Below the pieces are notes generated by a model that worked only from the letters and a program-made list of their open reading frames with translations, searched no databases and was not told the origin of the DNA. Shown piece by piece: positions 21,099-32,300 of a DNA stretch of 34,038 bases (positions are counted from its first letter, which is position 1; each line of letters starts with the position of its first letter). This DNA comes from JACDAN01 sp036380355 (GTDB lineage: Bacteria > Actinomycetota > Thermoleophilia > Gaiellales > Gaiellaceae), in the NCBI GenBank assembly GCA_036380355.1, contig DASVEW010000028.1, positions 1 to 34,038 on the forward strand. The letters are read 5' to 3'. Made by a program: the position numbers and the translations under genes.

Positions 21099-22453
21099 TG
21101 GATCGAAGACGGGTCGTGATCGCGGGTGCCGCGGGCCGCGACTTCCACAACTTCAACCTCGTCTACCGCGGCCGCGAGGAGTACGAGGTCGTCGCGTTCA
21201 CCGCGACGCAGATCCCGAACATCGAGGGCCGCCGCTACCCCCAGGAGCTCGCCGGCCACCTCTATCCCGCCGGGATCCCGATCTACCCCGAGGCCCGGCT
21301 CGAGGAGCTCGTGCGGGAGCACGACGTCGACGAGGTCGTGTTCTCGTACTCCGACGTCACGCACGAGCACGTCATGCACGTCGGCTCGCGCGTCCTCGCG
21401 GCCGGCGCCGCCTACAGCCTCCTCTCGCCGGAACGCACGATGCTTGCTTCCTCGAGACCGGTCGTCGCCGTGTGCGCCGTCCGGACCGGTTCCGGGAAGA
21501 GCCAGACGACCCGCCACATCGCCAAGCTGCTGCGGGAGGCCGGAAGGCGCGTCGCCGTCCTCCGGCATCCGATGCCCTACGGCGACCTGACGAAGCAGGC
21601 AGTTCAGCGGTTCGCCGACTGCGCGGATCTCGACGCCGCGGAGGCGACGATCGAGGAGCGCGAGGAGTACGAGCCGCACATCGACGCGGGCAACGTCGTC
21701 TTCGCCGGGATCGACTACGCCGCGATCCTCGATCAGGCCGAGCAGGAAGCGGACGTGATCCTCTGGGACGGCGGCAACAACGACACGCCGTTCGTGAAGC
21801 CAAACCTGCACGTCGTCGTCGTGGATCCGCACCGCGCCGGCCACGAGCTGCGGTACCACCCCGGTGAGACCAACCTCCGCATGGCGGACGTCTGCGTCGT
21901 GAACAAGGTCGACACCGCGTCCCAGGAGGGAGTCGAGGCGGTGCTCGCGTCGATCCGTGAGGTGAACCCCGGCGCCGAGGTCGTCCAGGCTGCGTCGCCG
22001 TTCGTCGTCGAGGAGAACGGCGAGCGGATCGAGGGCAAGCGCGTACTGGCGATCGAGGACGGACCCACGCTGACGCACGGCGAGATGACCTACGGCGTCG
22101 CCGTCCTGGCGGCGAGGGAGCACGGCGCCGCCTCGCTCGTCGATCCGCGTCCATTCGCGGTCGGGTCGATCGCCGAGACGCTCGAGGAGTATCCGCACGT
22201 GACCGAGCTGCTTCCGGCGATGGGCTACGGGCGCAAGCAGATGGACGAGCTGAAGGAGACGATCGCGCGCTCCGACGCAGAGCTCGTCCTGATCGGGACG
22301 CCGATCGACCTCCGGCGCCTCGTCGACCTCGACAAGCCGGCGCTGCGCGTCACCTACAGCCTCCAGGAGCTCGGCGAGCCGACGCTCGCCGGCCTGCTCG
22401 CCGCGCGGGGGCTCCTCACCGGGAACGCCGAAGCAGAAGCCGCCGTGGCGTGA
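21098..22453 (+). CDS. Cyclic 2,3-diphosphoglycerate synthetase-like P-loop GTPase
   Basis: The 451-residue protein begins with a Rossmann-like domain (RRVVIAGAAGRDFHNFNLVY). A P-loop domain follows with Walker A AVRTGSGKSQTTRHIAKLL near residue 128, an acidic WDGGNNDTPF and a guanine-specificity-like VVNKVD. It resembles the archaeal cyclic 2,3-diphosphoglycerate synthetase family, which makes an intramolecular phosphoanhydride in methanogens. In bacteria the function is not established, and homologues are often found beside carbamate kinase, as here. The next gene overlaps by four bases (GTGA). The ATG at 21098 is supported by the -10 six bases upstream. A role in acyl-phosphate or carbamate metabolism is possible but unproven. 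Confidence 0.85.
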   Translation: MDRRRVVIAGAAGRDFHNFNLVYRGREEYEVVAFTATQIPNIEGRRYPQELAGHLYPAGIPIYPEARLEELVREHDVDEVVFSYSDVTHEHVMHVGSRVLAAGAAYSLLSPERTMLASSRPVVAVCAVRTGSGKSQTTRHIAKLLREAGRRVAVLRHPMPYGDLTKQAVQRFADCADLDAAEATIEEREEYEPHIDAGNVVFAGIDYAAILDQAEQEADVILWDGGNNDTPFVKPNLHVVVVDPHRAGHELRYHPGETNLRMADVCVVNKVDTASQEGVEAVLASIREVNPGAEVVQAASPFVVEENGERIEGKRVLAIEDGPTLTHGEMTYGVAVLAAREHGAASLVDPRPFAVGSIAETLEEYPHVTELLPAMGYGRKQMDELKETIARSDAELVLIGTPIDLRRLVDLDKPALRVTYSLQELGEPTLAGLLAARGLLTGNAEAEAAVA

Positions 22454-23361
22454 TCACCGTCGTCGCGCTGGGCGGAAACGCCCTGATCCGCGCGGGCGAC
22501 AAAGGGACGGCGGCGGAGCAGGCGGCCCGGCTCCGCGAGACCGCGGACGCGCTCGGGCCGGTCCTCCGCGACGGCGATGTCGTGATCACGCACGGAAACG
22601 GCCCGCAGGTCGGGAACGAGCTCCTGCGCCAGGAACGCGCGGCGGAGGAGGTTCCGCCGCTGCCGCTCTACCTCGCCGTCGCGCAGACGCAAGCCGAGAT
22701 CGGCTCGCTGATCGAGACCGAGCTCGGGCCGGTCGCGGGGCGCCCGGTGACCTGCCTGCTCACCCACGTCGTCGTCGACGGCTCGGATCCCGCCTTCGAG
22801 CGGCCGACGAAGCCGATCGGGCCGTTCTACTCGTCCGAGCAGGCGCGGGCACTCGAGCAGGAGCGCGGCTGGCAGCTCGTCGAGGAGCTCGGCCGCGGCT
22901 GGCGGCGGGCGGTTCCGTCCCCGACGCCGCTCGAGGTCGTCGAGGCCGAGCAGATCCGCGCGCTCCTCGCCGCCGGGACGGTGCCGGTCGCCTGCGGCGG
23001 CGGCGGCATACCGGTCGTCCGCCGCGACGGAAGGCTGCAGGGCGTCGACGCGGTCATCGACAAGGACCGCGCGTCCGCCGTGCTCGCCGCCGAGCTCGGC
23101 GCGGAGCGGCTGCTGATCCTCACCGACGTCCCGGCCGTCAAGCGCTGGTTCGGGACGCCGGCCGAGGAGGAGATCCGCGAGCTGACGCCCGACGAGGCGG
23201 AGAAGCTCCTGATCGACCTGGCCGAGGGCTCGATGCGGCCGAAGGTCGAGGCCGCGATCGCCATGGCGCACTCCGGCGGTGAGGCGATCATCACCTCGCT
23301 CGACGGCGTCGAGGATGCGCTCGCGAGCCGCGCCGGCACGCGGGTCTCGGCGAAGGGCTAG
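22450..23361 (+). CDS. arcC: Carbamate kinase
   Basis: The 303-residue enzyme is typical in length for carbamate kinase. Motifs seen are VVALGGNALIRAGDKGT, THGNGPQVGNEL, KPIGPFYSSEQA, VACGGGGIPVVRR and VIDKDRASAVLAAELGAE. It interconverts carbamoyl phosphate and ADP with carbamate and ATP. The GTG start overlaps the upstream GTPase stop by four bases, so both are made from one mRNA. No arginine deiminase or ornithine carbamoyltransferase gene is nearby, so a fermentative arginine pathway is not indicated. Its TAG and the TAG of the convergent protease gene overlap in the four bases CTAG at 23358-23361. Confidence 0.96.
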   Translation: MITVVALGGNALIRAGDKGTAAEQAARLRETADALGPVLRDGDVVITHGNGPQVGNELLRQERAAEEVPPLPLYLAVAQTQAEIGSLIETELGPVAGRPVTCLLTHVVVDGSDPAFERPTKPIGPFYSSEQARALEQERGWQLVEELGRGWRRAVPSPTPLEVVEAEQIRALLAAGTVPVACGGGGIPVVRRDGRLQGVDAVIDKDRASAVLAAELGAERLLILTDVPAVKRWFGTPAEEEIRELTPDEAEKLLIDLAEGSMRPKVEAAIAMAHSGGEAIITSLDGVEDALASRAGTRVSAKG

Positions 23362-26300
23362 GACCCCGAGACGGCGGCGCTGGTGCCGGCGCGAACGACG
23401 ACCGGGCCGGCGGCGCGGACGTTCCAGCCCTCGACGACGAGGATCCCGCGGAGCGTGTAGGTGCCGGCCGGCGGCCGCCCGAGGCTCGCGCGGTAGCGGG
23501 TCCCCGCGAACACCATCTCGGCCGCCGCCTCCACGCTTCCGTCCCCACGCACGAGCTCCGCGCGCGCCGAGTCGACCCTGACCGGCCTGCCGGCCGGATC
23601 TGCGATGTCGAGGAAGACGTTGAGCTGGCCTTGCCCCTGCGCGCCTGCGACGGTCCAGCGCGTCGTGTAGGGGAAGTGCGCGACACGCCGGGTCTCGGTG
23701 ACCTCGTTGCCGACGCGATCGCGTGCGGTTACGACGAGCTCGTTCGCGCCCGGCGCGAGCGTCACTTCGGCCGCGAAGTTCCCGTCGCCGGTCAGGGATG
23801 CGGGTTCGCCGTTGACGAGCACCTCGGCGACGCCGGCGTGGACGTCGGTCGCCGTTCCGCTCACCACGATCTCACGCTCGAAGAAGCCGGTCCCGTCGGC
23901 GGGCGTCCACGTGAGCACCGGCGGCGTCGTGTCCAGCGTCACCGTAACGGCCGCCGACGGCGGCGAGGCGCCCGCGTAGTTCGCGGCGACCGCGGTGAAC
24001 GAGTTCGGCCCTTCGACGAGCTGAACGTCCACGGAAAAGCTGCCGTCGCGCTGGGGCTCGACCTCGGCGACCGGAACGCCGTCGCGGCGAATCGTCACGG
24101 CCGAGCGGAACTCCGCCGTTCCGGTCAACGTGACCGGCGTCGTGGGGACGATCGCGTCTGCCTCAGTCTCAAGGGTCGGCGCCCCCGGTGGGGACTGCTG
24201 CACCGTGCGCGCCCACGCCACCGCATTCAGGAACAGCCGCTCGCCCTGCGGCGTCCAGCCGTATCCGGGCCCGATGAAGTCGCTCGCCGCGCCGGCGGAG
24301 AGCAGGAGGTGGACGCTCGAGGCGCTGCGGAAGTCGTAGGCGACCGAGATGCCGAGCGGACCGCGCCGCTCGACGTCCAGCCCGGCCAGGTAGGGCCCGA
24401 CGTAGCGGTCGAGGAAGCTGTAGTAGCCGTCGTCGGCGAGCGGGCGCGCGGGCGCCTCCACGCCGGCGAAGAGGGGATGCGCCCAGTCGAAGTCGGTCAG
24501 CTCGACGGCGCCGTCGCGGTAGCCGTGTCCGCCGATCACGACCTCGTTGGGGCGGTGCCGGGCGAGAAGGCCGAGCCCACCGTTGAGGACGCCCCACGTG
24601 CCCGTGAACACGACGCTCGTCCCGGCCGCGTCGGCCGCGGCGACAACTGCCTCGAACTCCTCGGCGCCCGCGTCGCCGCCGTTGAGGACGAGCACGTCAT
24701 ACGTCTCCGCGTCGGCGGCGAGGCCCTCCCACGCCCGCTCCTCGGCGGCCACGTCGTGGGCGCGCAAGAACCCGACGAGCGCGCCGTCCGCGTCGCCGAC
24801 CACCGCGACGTCGGTGCGCCGCAGCTCGACGTCGACCCGCGTCGTCTCACCCGAGACGACGGAGGCTGCCACCGTCCGCGGCAGGTGGCGCCCGGTGCTC
24901 AGCTCGAGCGTGTAGTCGCCGGGAAGGAGGCCGACGAACTCGAACCGCCCTGCCTCGTCGGTCGCCGTCTCGCCGCCCTGCGGCCCGTCGAGCACAACCT
25001 CGACACCGGCGAGCGGCCCGCCGGAGGAACTGGAGACGACGCCCTCGATCGCTCCCCGCGGAACCGGTACGAGCTCGGCGTCGAGCCGCACGCGCTCCTC
25101 CTCGCCGACGACGACGGTCTGCTCGAACGGCTCGTAGCCCGTCGCCGTTATCCGAACGGTATGGGTGCCGCCGGGCACGCCCAGCCGGTAGCTGCCGTCG
25201 GCCGCCGTCCGTGTTGCGGCGCCCGCCTCAACGGCGGTCACACTCGCGTCGGAGACCGGCTCGCCGCCGGATGTGACCGTCCCGTGGATCTCGGCCTGGG
25301 CGGCCTCGAGCGCCCATTCGAGAGCGTTGAGGTAGATCTCGCGTGCGTTCTCGGTCCAGCGCGCGTCCGGGCTCCCGAACGAGGAGACGGCGAGGCTGCC
25401 GAGCAGCAGGTGGACGCTCGTGGGCGTCGCGAAGCGGAAGCCGACGCCGCCGCCGAGCGGCGCCGTTGCGCTCTCCACGGTCGCGATCGTCTCGCCGCTG
25501 TAGCCGCCGAACTGGTCGTACTGCTGGTTGGGCGCGTTCACGATCAGCTCGATCTGCTCGCCGACGGAGAAGCCCGCGAAGATGGGGTGCTCGACGGAGG
25601 GGCGGTAGTAGATGGCGTTGGGGACGAATCCCTGGGTCACGGTCGCCGGGTCGCCGAACGTCGTGCGGAGCGTCCGGATCGAGCCCGTCCCGTTCTGGCC
25701 CGCGAAGACGAGCGAGCGGTTCGCCTCGGCCGCCGCCTCCACGAATGTGGTCAGGTTGGCGGCCGTCGGCTGGGTTCCCGAGCCGTTGAGGATCACGAGC
25801 TCGACATCGTCGAGGTCGCCGGTGTGCTGGTGGATGTTCGTCCAGCTCCACTGCACGGGCGCGTAGCCGCTGGCGACGAGGAAGTCCGTCAGCCGGTTCT
25901 GGAAGTCGCCGGCGACCGCGACCACACGCGACGGCGCGAGGCGGACGTCGGCGCGCGTGGTCGCGCCGGACGTGACCGTCACCGGGATCCGCTGGATGCC
26001 GAAGCCGCTCTTGCGCACGACGAGCATGTGCTCGCCGACGGGCACGCGCTCGATCCGATACGCGCCCGATGCGTCACTCTCGGCGGCGAGCGGCGTGTCC
26101 GCGAGCGCAAGCGAGGCGCCCGTGACCGGCGCGCCGTCCGGATCGGTGACGGTTCCGGCGACCGTGCCGACGTCGTGGGCCTGGAGCGTGAGCGAGACGT
26201 TCTCCACCGTGCCAGGGGCGACGGTCACCTCCAGCTGCTGCGGCTCGTGACCGAAAGCCTCGACCTCGAGCGTCCAGGTGCCGGGCTGGAGTGGGACGAG

Positions 26301-29300
26301 GAAGCTCCCGTCGCCGGCGCGCCCGGGGTAGGCCCTGCCCGTCTCGGCGACCGTGACGGTGCTCGGAAGCGTCCCGCCGACGCTCGAACGGACGGTGCCG
26401 CGCACCTCGGCGGCCAGCGGAGGCGCGTCGAACGCCCAGCCGAGCGCGTTGTGGAAGAGCCGCTCGGCCTGCGGCGTCAGCAGCTCGGCCGGCTCGTCGC
26501 CCACCGGCGGCCACGTGTAGAAGCTCACGGCAAAGCTGCTGAAGAGCACGTCCACGCTCGAGGCGGTGCGGCCGCGGTAGGCGATGGCCGAGCCGCGTAC
26601 GCCGTCCATGCCGGTGACGAGGTTCGCCACCGTCGTGCCGGAGAAGCCGTTGAACCAGGTGTGCTCGCCGTTCGGCTCGATGATCGGCACCCGTTCGCCC
26701 GGCTCGAAGCCGGCGACGAGCGGATGGTCGGCCAGGATCTCGACCTCGACCGTGCCGCGCGTCCGGCCCTCGCCGACCGAGGCGGGATCGCCCTCGTGCT
26801 GGCTGAGGTGCCGGATGGAGCCTCGCTGGAACTGCTCGAGCCAGATCACCGGCACGTGCGCGCGGTTGGCGGCGTCCTGGAAGGCGGCCAGTCCCGCCGC
26901 GCCCGGATCGAGGCGCGGGAAGTCGCCCAGGTTCGCGACGACGAGATCCACCTCGCCGAGCCGGTCGAGATCGGTCCAGCCGATCTCCTCCGTCAGGTAG
27001 CCCCACTCCGTGAGGTAGCCCTGCATCTTGTTCGTGCAGCCGGCGTTCTGCTGGCAGTCGTCGATGACGGCGACCCGCGGCGACGGCCGCAGGCTTGCAT
27101 CGGCGCGCGTGGCGGACCCGGCCGTGACGACGATCCGATCCAGCCGCTGGCGGACGTGCCCGCCGGCGCTCAGCTCGACCGTGTACGTCCCCGGCTCGAC
27201 GTTCGTGAGCGTGTAGGAGCCGTCCGCCGCTGTCGTCGTCGTCCGTGGGTGGCCGAGGAGCTTCACGAGCGCGCTCTCGATCGGAGGCCCCTCGCCGCTC
27301 GTCTCGGAGATCGTGCCGCGGCTCGTGACCGTCCCGGAGATCGACCCGACGTCGCCGAGTACGAGCTCCAGGTCGAGCTGGGTCGTCCGGCCCGCGTCGA
27401 TGCGGACGGGGAGCTGCCGCGTCTGGTAGCCGAACGCGCTCGCCTCGACCGTCCAGTCGCCCGGAGCGTGCGGGATGAGGAAGCTGCCGCTCTCGTCCAC
27501 GCCGATGACCTTCCCCGTCTCGACGATGCGGACGGAAGCCGACGCGATCGGGTCGCCCGCGGCGTCGGACACCCGTCCGGCCACGGCTCCCAGGCCGGGG
27601 GCAGCGGCCCACTCGATCGCGTTCAGGAAGACCCGCCGGCCGCTCTCCGTCCAGCCGTTCGCCGGCGAGGCGGACGAGTGCGAGCCGAGCGGCCCGAGCA
27701 GGAGCCGGATGCTGGTCGGCGTCCGCGGCTCGTAGCCGGCGCCGACGCCGAGGTCGACGTTGTTTGCGCCGAAGCTCGCCAGCGTGACGCCGGAGTAGTT
27801 GTTCGAGTAGCCGGTCCTGCGGCCGGCCGCGAGGATCTCGACGACGCCGTTCGTGAGCGTGACGCCTGCGAAGAGCGGGTGCCCGGCGACGAGCGGACGG
27901 AGGTACCGGTTGCCCGCCGTGGTCCCGACCTGGGCGTTCGTGCCCGGATCGCCGGTGTGGAGGCGCAGCAGCCGGGCGCCGCCGGAGGTGCTGAAGTTGC
28001 CCTCGAGGAAGATCGCGCTCTTGCCGGCCTCGTCGATCGCCTCGAGGTGCTCGAGGAAGGCCGTCCGACCGGGATCGGTCGGCTGGTTGACGACGAGCAC
28101 GTCGTAGGCGTCGAGGTTCGCGACCGCCTCCCAGCCCGCGGCCGTCGCCTCGACCTCGCTCGCGACGAGGAAGTCCCTCAGGCCGTTGGAGTCGCCGATC
28201 ACGGCGACGCGGAGGGCTGGCCGAAGCTGCACGGCGATCTCCGTGGCCAAGCCGTCGACGACGACCACGTCCTCGACGACCTCCGTCCGGAACCGGTCAG
28301 CGCTCACCTGAACGCGGTACGTGCCGCCGGGCACGCCGTCGATCGAGAAGCGTCCGTCGGGACCGGTGGTCGCCGGCTCGAGCTCGGTGTCGAGGACGGT
28401 GACGGCGGCACCCTCGACCGGCCCGCCCGCGGTGCTCGTGACGATGCCGGTGATCCCGCCGGCGCCGCTCGAGGCGAGCTGCACGTCCACCCGGCTCGTC
28501 TCGCGCCCGGCGACCTCCACGGCGCGCTCCTGCGGCGTGTAGCCGATCCGCTCGAAGCGGAGCGTGTAGGAGCCCGGCGGCAGGAGCAGCCGGTACGTCC
28601 CGTCCGCCGAGGCGACCGTCGCGTCGCCCGTCTCGGCGACCGTCACCTTCGCCGGGACCGGCCCGCCGTCGGAGGCGGTGACCGTGCCCTCGACCGCGCC
28701 GAAGGCGGCGCCGAGCGCGTACGCGACGGAGTTGTCGAAGACCTTCGCGCCGGCGGTCGTCCAGCCGGTCGTCGGCCCGGTCCAGGGAGTCGCGGCGTGG
28801 AGGGAGAGGAGGACGTGGACGCTGCCGAACGTGCGCGCGGAGTAGCCGATGCCCGAGCCGACGGTTCCGCCGCTCCTGCCGATGTAGACGTCGGCGAGCG
28901 AGCGGCCGGAGTAGCTGCTGAACGAGGCCCATTCGGTGTTCGCCGCGAGCGCGGGAACGCGCTCGCCGATGGGGAGACCCTCCGTCAGCGGGTGCGCGAC
29001 GCGCGCAACGAGGCTGACCTCGCCGTCGCCGAAGCCGCTCGCGGTCTGCGCCGGATCGCCGGTGTACCGGCTGAGGTGCAGGAGGGCTCCGTAGGAGATC
29101 CCCCAGCTGTCGAGGAGGACGACGCTCGTCTCGGCAGCGTCCGCGTTGGCGAGCAGCCGCAGGAAGTTCTCCTCGCCGGGGTCGTCCTGCGATCCGTTCG
29201 CGACGATGAGCTCGTAGGCGCCGGCGTGGTCGGCGACCGCCGCCGCCGTCGTCGCCTCGACGCGGTAGCCCTTGCCCTCGAGGTAGCGAGTGATCGCCCG

Positions 29301-32300
29301 GTCGCGGTCTCCCGTGACGGCGATCTGATAGCGGAGCAGCGTGACGGCCGCGACGGTCTCCCCGCCGGCGGCCACCGTGACCTGCTGCTCCGAGGTGACG
29401 TACCCCGGAAGCTCAGTTCGCAGCGTGTACGTGCCCGCGGCGACATCGGGGAAGACGAAGGCGCCGTCGTCGCCCGTCGTCACCGGGTCGAGCGGCGAGC
29501 CGGCAAGCGTGACCGCGGCTCCGGCGAGCGGCCCGCCCCCTTCGTCGCGGACCTCGCCGCGAAGCGACCCGGCCGCGGCCGCCGCCAGCTGGAACGTCCG
29601 CTCGACGCGCTGGCCGCTGCGGACGGTCAGCTCGGCGCTCGCGGCGACGTAGCCGTAGGCGCGCGCTTCCACCCGATACGTGCCCGGCCGGTGCGCGAGC
29701 TCGAACTCGCCCGTCACGGGATCGGTCCGGACGGAGACGCCGGTCTCGACGACCCGGATCTCTGCGTCGAGCCCAGCGCCGTTCGCGTCCGTGACCGTGC
29801 CGGCGACCGTCCCCGGCGCCTCGTAGGCGCGGATCACGCCGAAGCGGTCGGCCACGACGAGCCGCCCGTCGGCGAAGGCCGGAGCCGAGAGGACGTTCGA
29901 CGAGAGCGTGTCCTCCCAGAGCAGGTCCCCGGTGTACGCGTCGAGCGCCCAGACGCGGCTGTCCTGCTGCGAGCCGCCGACGATCACGCCGTCGGCCCCG
30001 AGCTGGCTGTTGCTGACGGCGGCGCCGACGGAGTGCGTCCAGCGGCGCTCGCCGGAGTCGCGGTCGTACGCGACGACCCAGTTGTTGAGGCTCGAGCCCG
30101 CGATCACGAGGTCGGCGTAGACGACGGGTGCATGGCCCGCGGCGTCGCCGTGACCGGCCGCCTCCCAGACGACGTCGCCGGTCTCCGCGTCGACAGCGAG
30201 AACGCTGCCCGCGCCCGTGTCGAAGTTGTTGGTCGCCACGTAGAGACGGCCGGCATCGTAGGACGGCATCGCCGCGAAGCTGTCGCTCGCGCGTGTCAGT
30301 GACCACCTCTCCGAACCCGTCTCGGCATCGAGCGCGACCAGGCGCTGGGCGTCGTAGCTGGCGGCGTAGACGTTTCCGCCGCCGACTGCGGGAGCGAAGT
30401 AGATCTGGGCGCCGACGAAGGTCTTCCAGCGGAGCGTGCCGCTCTCGGCGTCCAGCGCATAGACCCAGCCGCCGTTGCCGGTACCCCAGCCGGTGCCGAA
30501 GTAGACCGCGCCGCCGACGACGGTCGGAGTGGTGTAGGTGAGCCGGTCGCCCGTGGAGAAGCTCCAGACCGGTGCTCCGGTCGCGGCGTCGAGAGCGTGG
30601 AACGTCCCGCTGTCGCCGCCGCCGACGTACACGCGCCCGTTGGCGACGGCGGGCGTGGAGCGGAGGCTCGCGCCGGTCCCGAAGGTCCAGAGCGTCTCGC
30701 CGTCGTCGAGGTCGAGCGTTGTGACGCTCCCGCCGTCGAACGAGACGTGAATCCGCCCGTCGGCGACCACGGGCGAGGCGAACATGACCTGCCCCGGCAG
30801 ATCGACCGACCAGCTCCGTGTCAGCGTGCCGGCGGCCAGCTGCTCCGCCGAGAGGCCCGTACGGGTGGGGTTGTTCTGGTACTCGCGCCAGCCCGGCGCA
30901 ACGGTGCCCGGGAGCGGGACGAGCTCGAAGGAGAGGCTCCGGTCGCCCGCGAGGACGACCTGCTCGGTCGCGCGGCGGAAGCCGGTGGCGTCGGCCGTCA
31001 CCTGGTACTCCCCCGCGGCCACCTCGAACGTGAAGGAGCCGTCGGCGTCCGTGTACGCAGGCGCGAGCGGGGTTCCGACGACCCGGACGCGCGCGCCCGC
31101 GACCGGGCCGCCGCCGGCCGAGACGGTGCCGGCGAGCGTGTGGACCGCGGCGGCGGCGAGGTCGAAGTCGCGGTTCACCTCCTCGCCCGCGGCGAGGCTG
31201 ATCGCGGCGCTCGTCCCGACGAAGCCGTAGGCCGAGACCTCGACGTCCCAGCTCCCCTGCTGGACGCGCAGCTCGTAGACGCCCGCGGCGTCGGTCTCCG
31301 TCTGCAGCGCGAGCGCCGGGATCTCGACGCGTGCGCCGGCGATCGGGCCCTCCGGGCCGTGCACCGTCCCGGTCAGCGTGCCGGAGAAGCGCGCCCTCGT
31401 GATCGCGGCGTAGGCGTCGGCGATCCCGTGCCCGTAGTCGTTGTTCGGCAGTCGGCCCATGTGCGGCTCGCTGCGGGCGCTCGCCGTGAGCGTGTCGCGA
31501 ATCGCGTCGACGGTGAGCCCCGGCTGCGCCGAGAGGAGCAGCGCGACCACGCCGGTGAGATGCGGCGTCGCCATCGACGTGCCGGAGATCGTGTGGTAGT
31601 CCATCCCGAGCTGGCGCGGCCAGGTCGAGAAGATCTGGTGGCCCGGCGCGCTGACCTGCGGCTTCACATGCGGGACGCCGTCCCAGATCGCGGGCCCGCG
31701 GCTGGAGAACGACGCGATCTGGTCGTTGATGTCGGTTGCGCCGACGCCGAACGACTCCGGGAAGCTCGCGGGCGAGCCGACCGTGCCCGCGACAGGGCCG
31801 TTGTTGCCGTTGGCGAAGGCCGGGAAGATCCCGGCGGCCACCCAGGCGCGCACGTCCTCGAGGAACTCGGTGCTGTTGGTGGCCGTCGAGCCCCAGGAGT
31901 TGTTGACGACGTGCGGCGCCCTCGCCGGGTCTCCGCCCGGGGCGAGCATCCACTGGAAGCCGTCGTGGATGATGCTCGTGCTCGTCGAGCCGGTGTCGCG
32001 GAAGATCTTGACGGCGATCCAGTCGGCGTCGGGCGCGACGCCGACGACTTCGCCGGGCGGTCCCCCGACGATCGTCCCCGTGACGTGCGTCCCGTGCCCG
32101 TGGCCGTCGCCCGGCTCCGGATAGTTCTCGCCCGTTGGGACGTACCAGCTCGAGCCGGTGTCGCCGTCGCGGCCGCGGAACTTGTCCCGCAGTGCGGGGT
32201 GCCCGCCGTCGACGCCGGTGTCCATCACGCCGACGACGACTCCCTCGCCCGTGAACCCGTGATCGCCCCAGGCCCTGGGAGCGTTGACCTTCTCCAGCCC

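Noticed and set aside
20896..21156. Short minus-strand frames in the structured intergenic region
   Set aside because: They cross the hairpins and the start of the next gene, and show no protein family or codon bias.
23631..30302. A 2223-codon open frame on the plus strand opposite the giant protease
   Set aside because: It is rich in Arg, Ala, Asp, Val and Gly with no recognisable domain. It arises because the protease's GC-biased codons read without stops on the other strand. The minus-strand protein has clear domains and a signal peptide.
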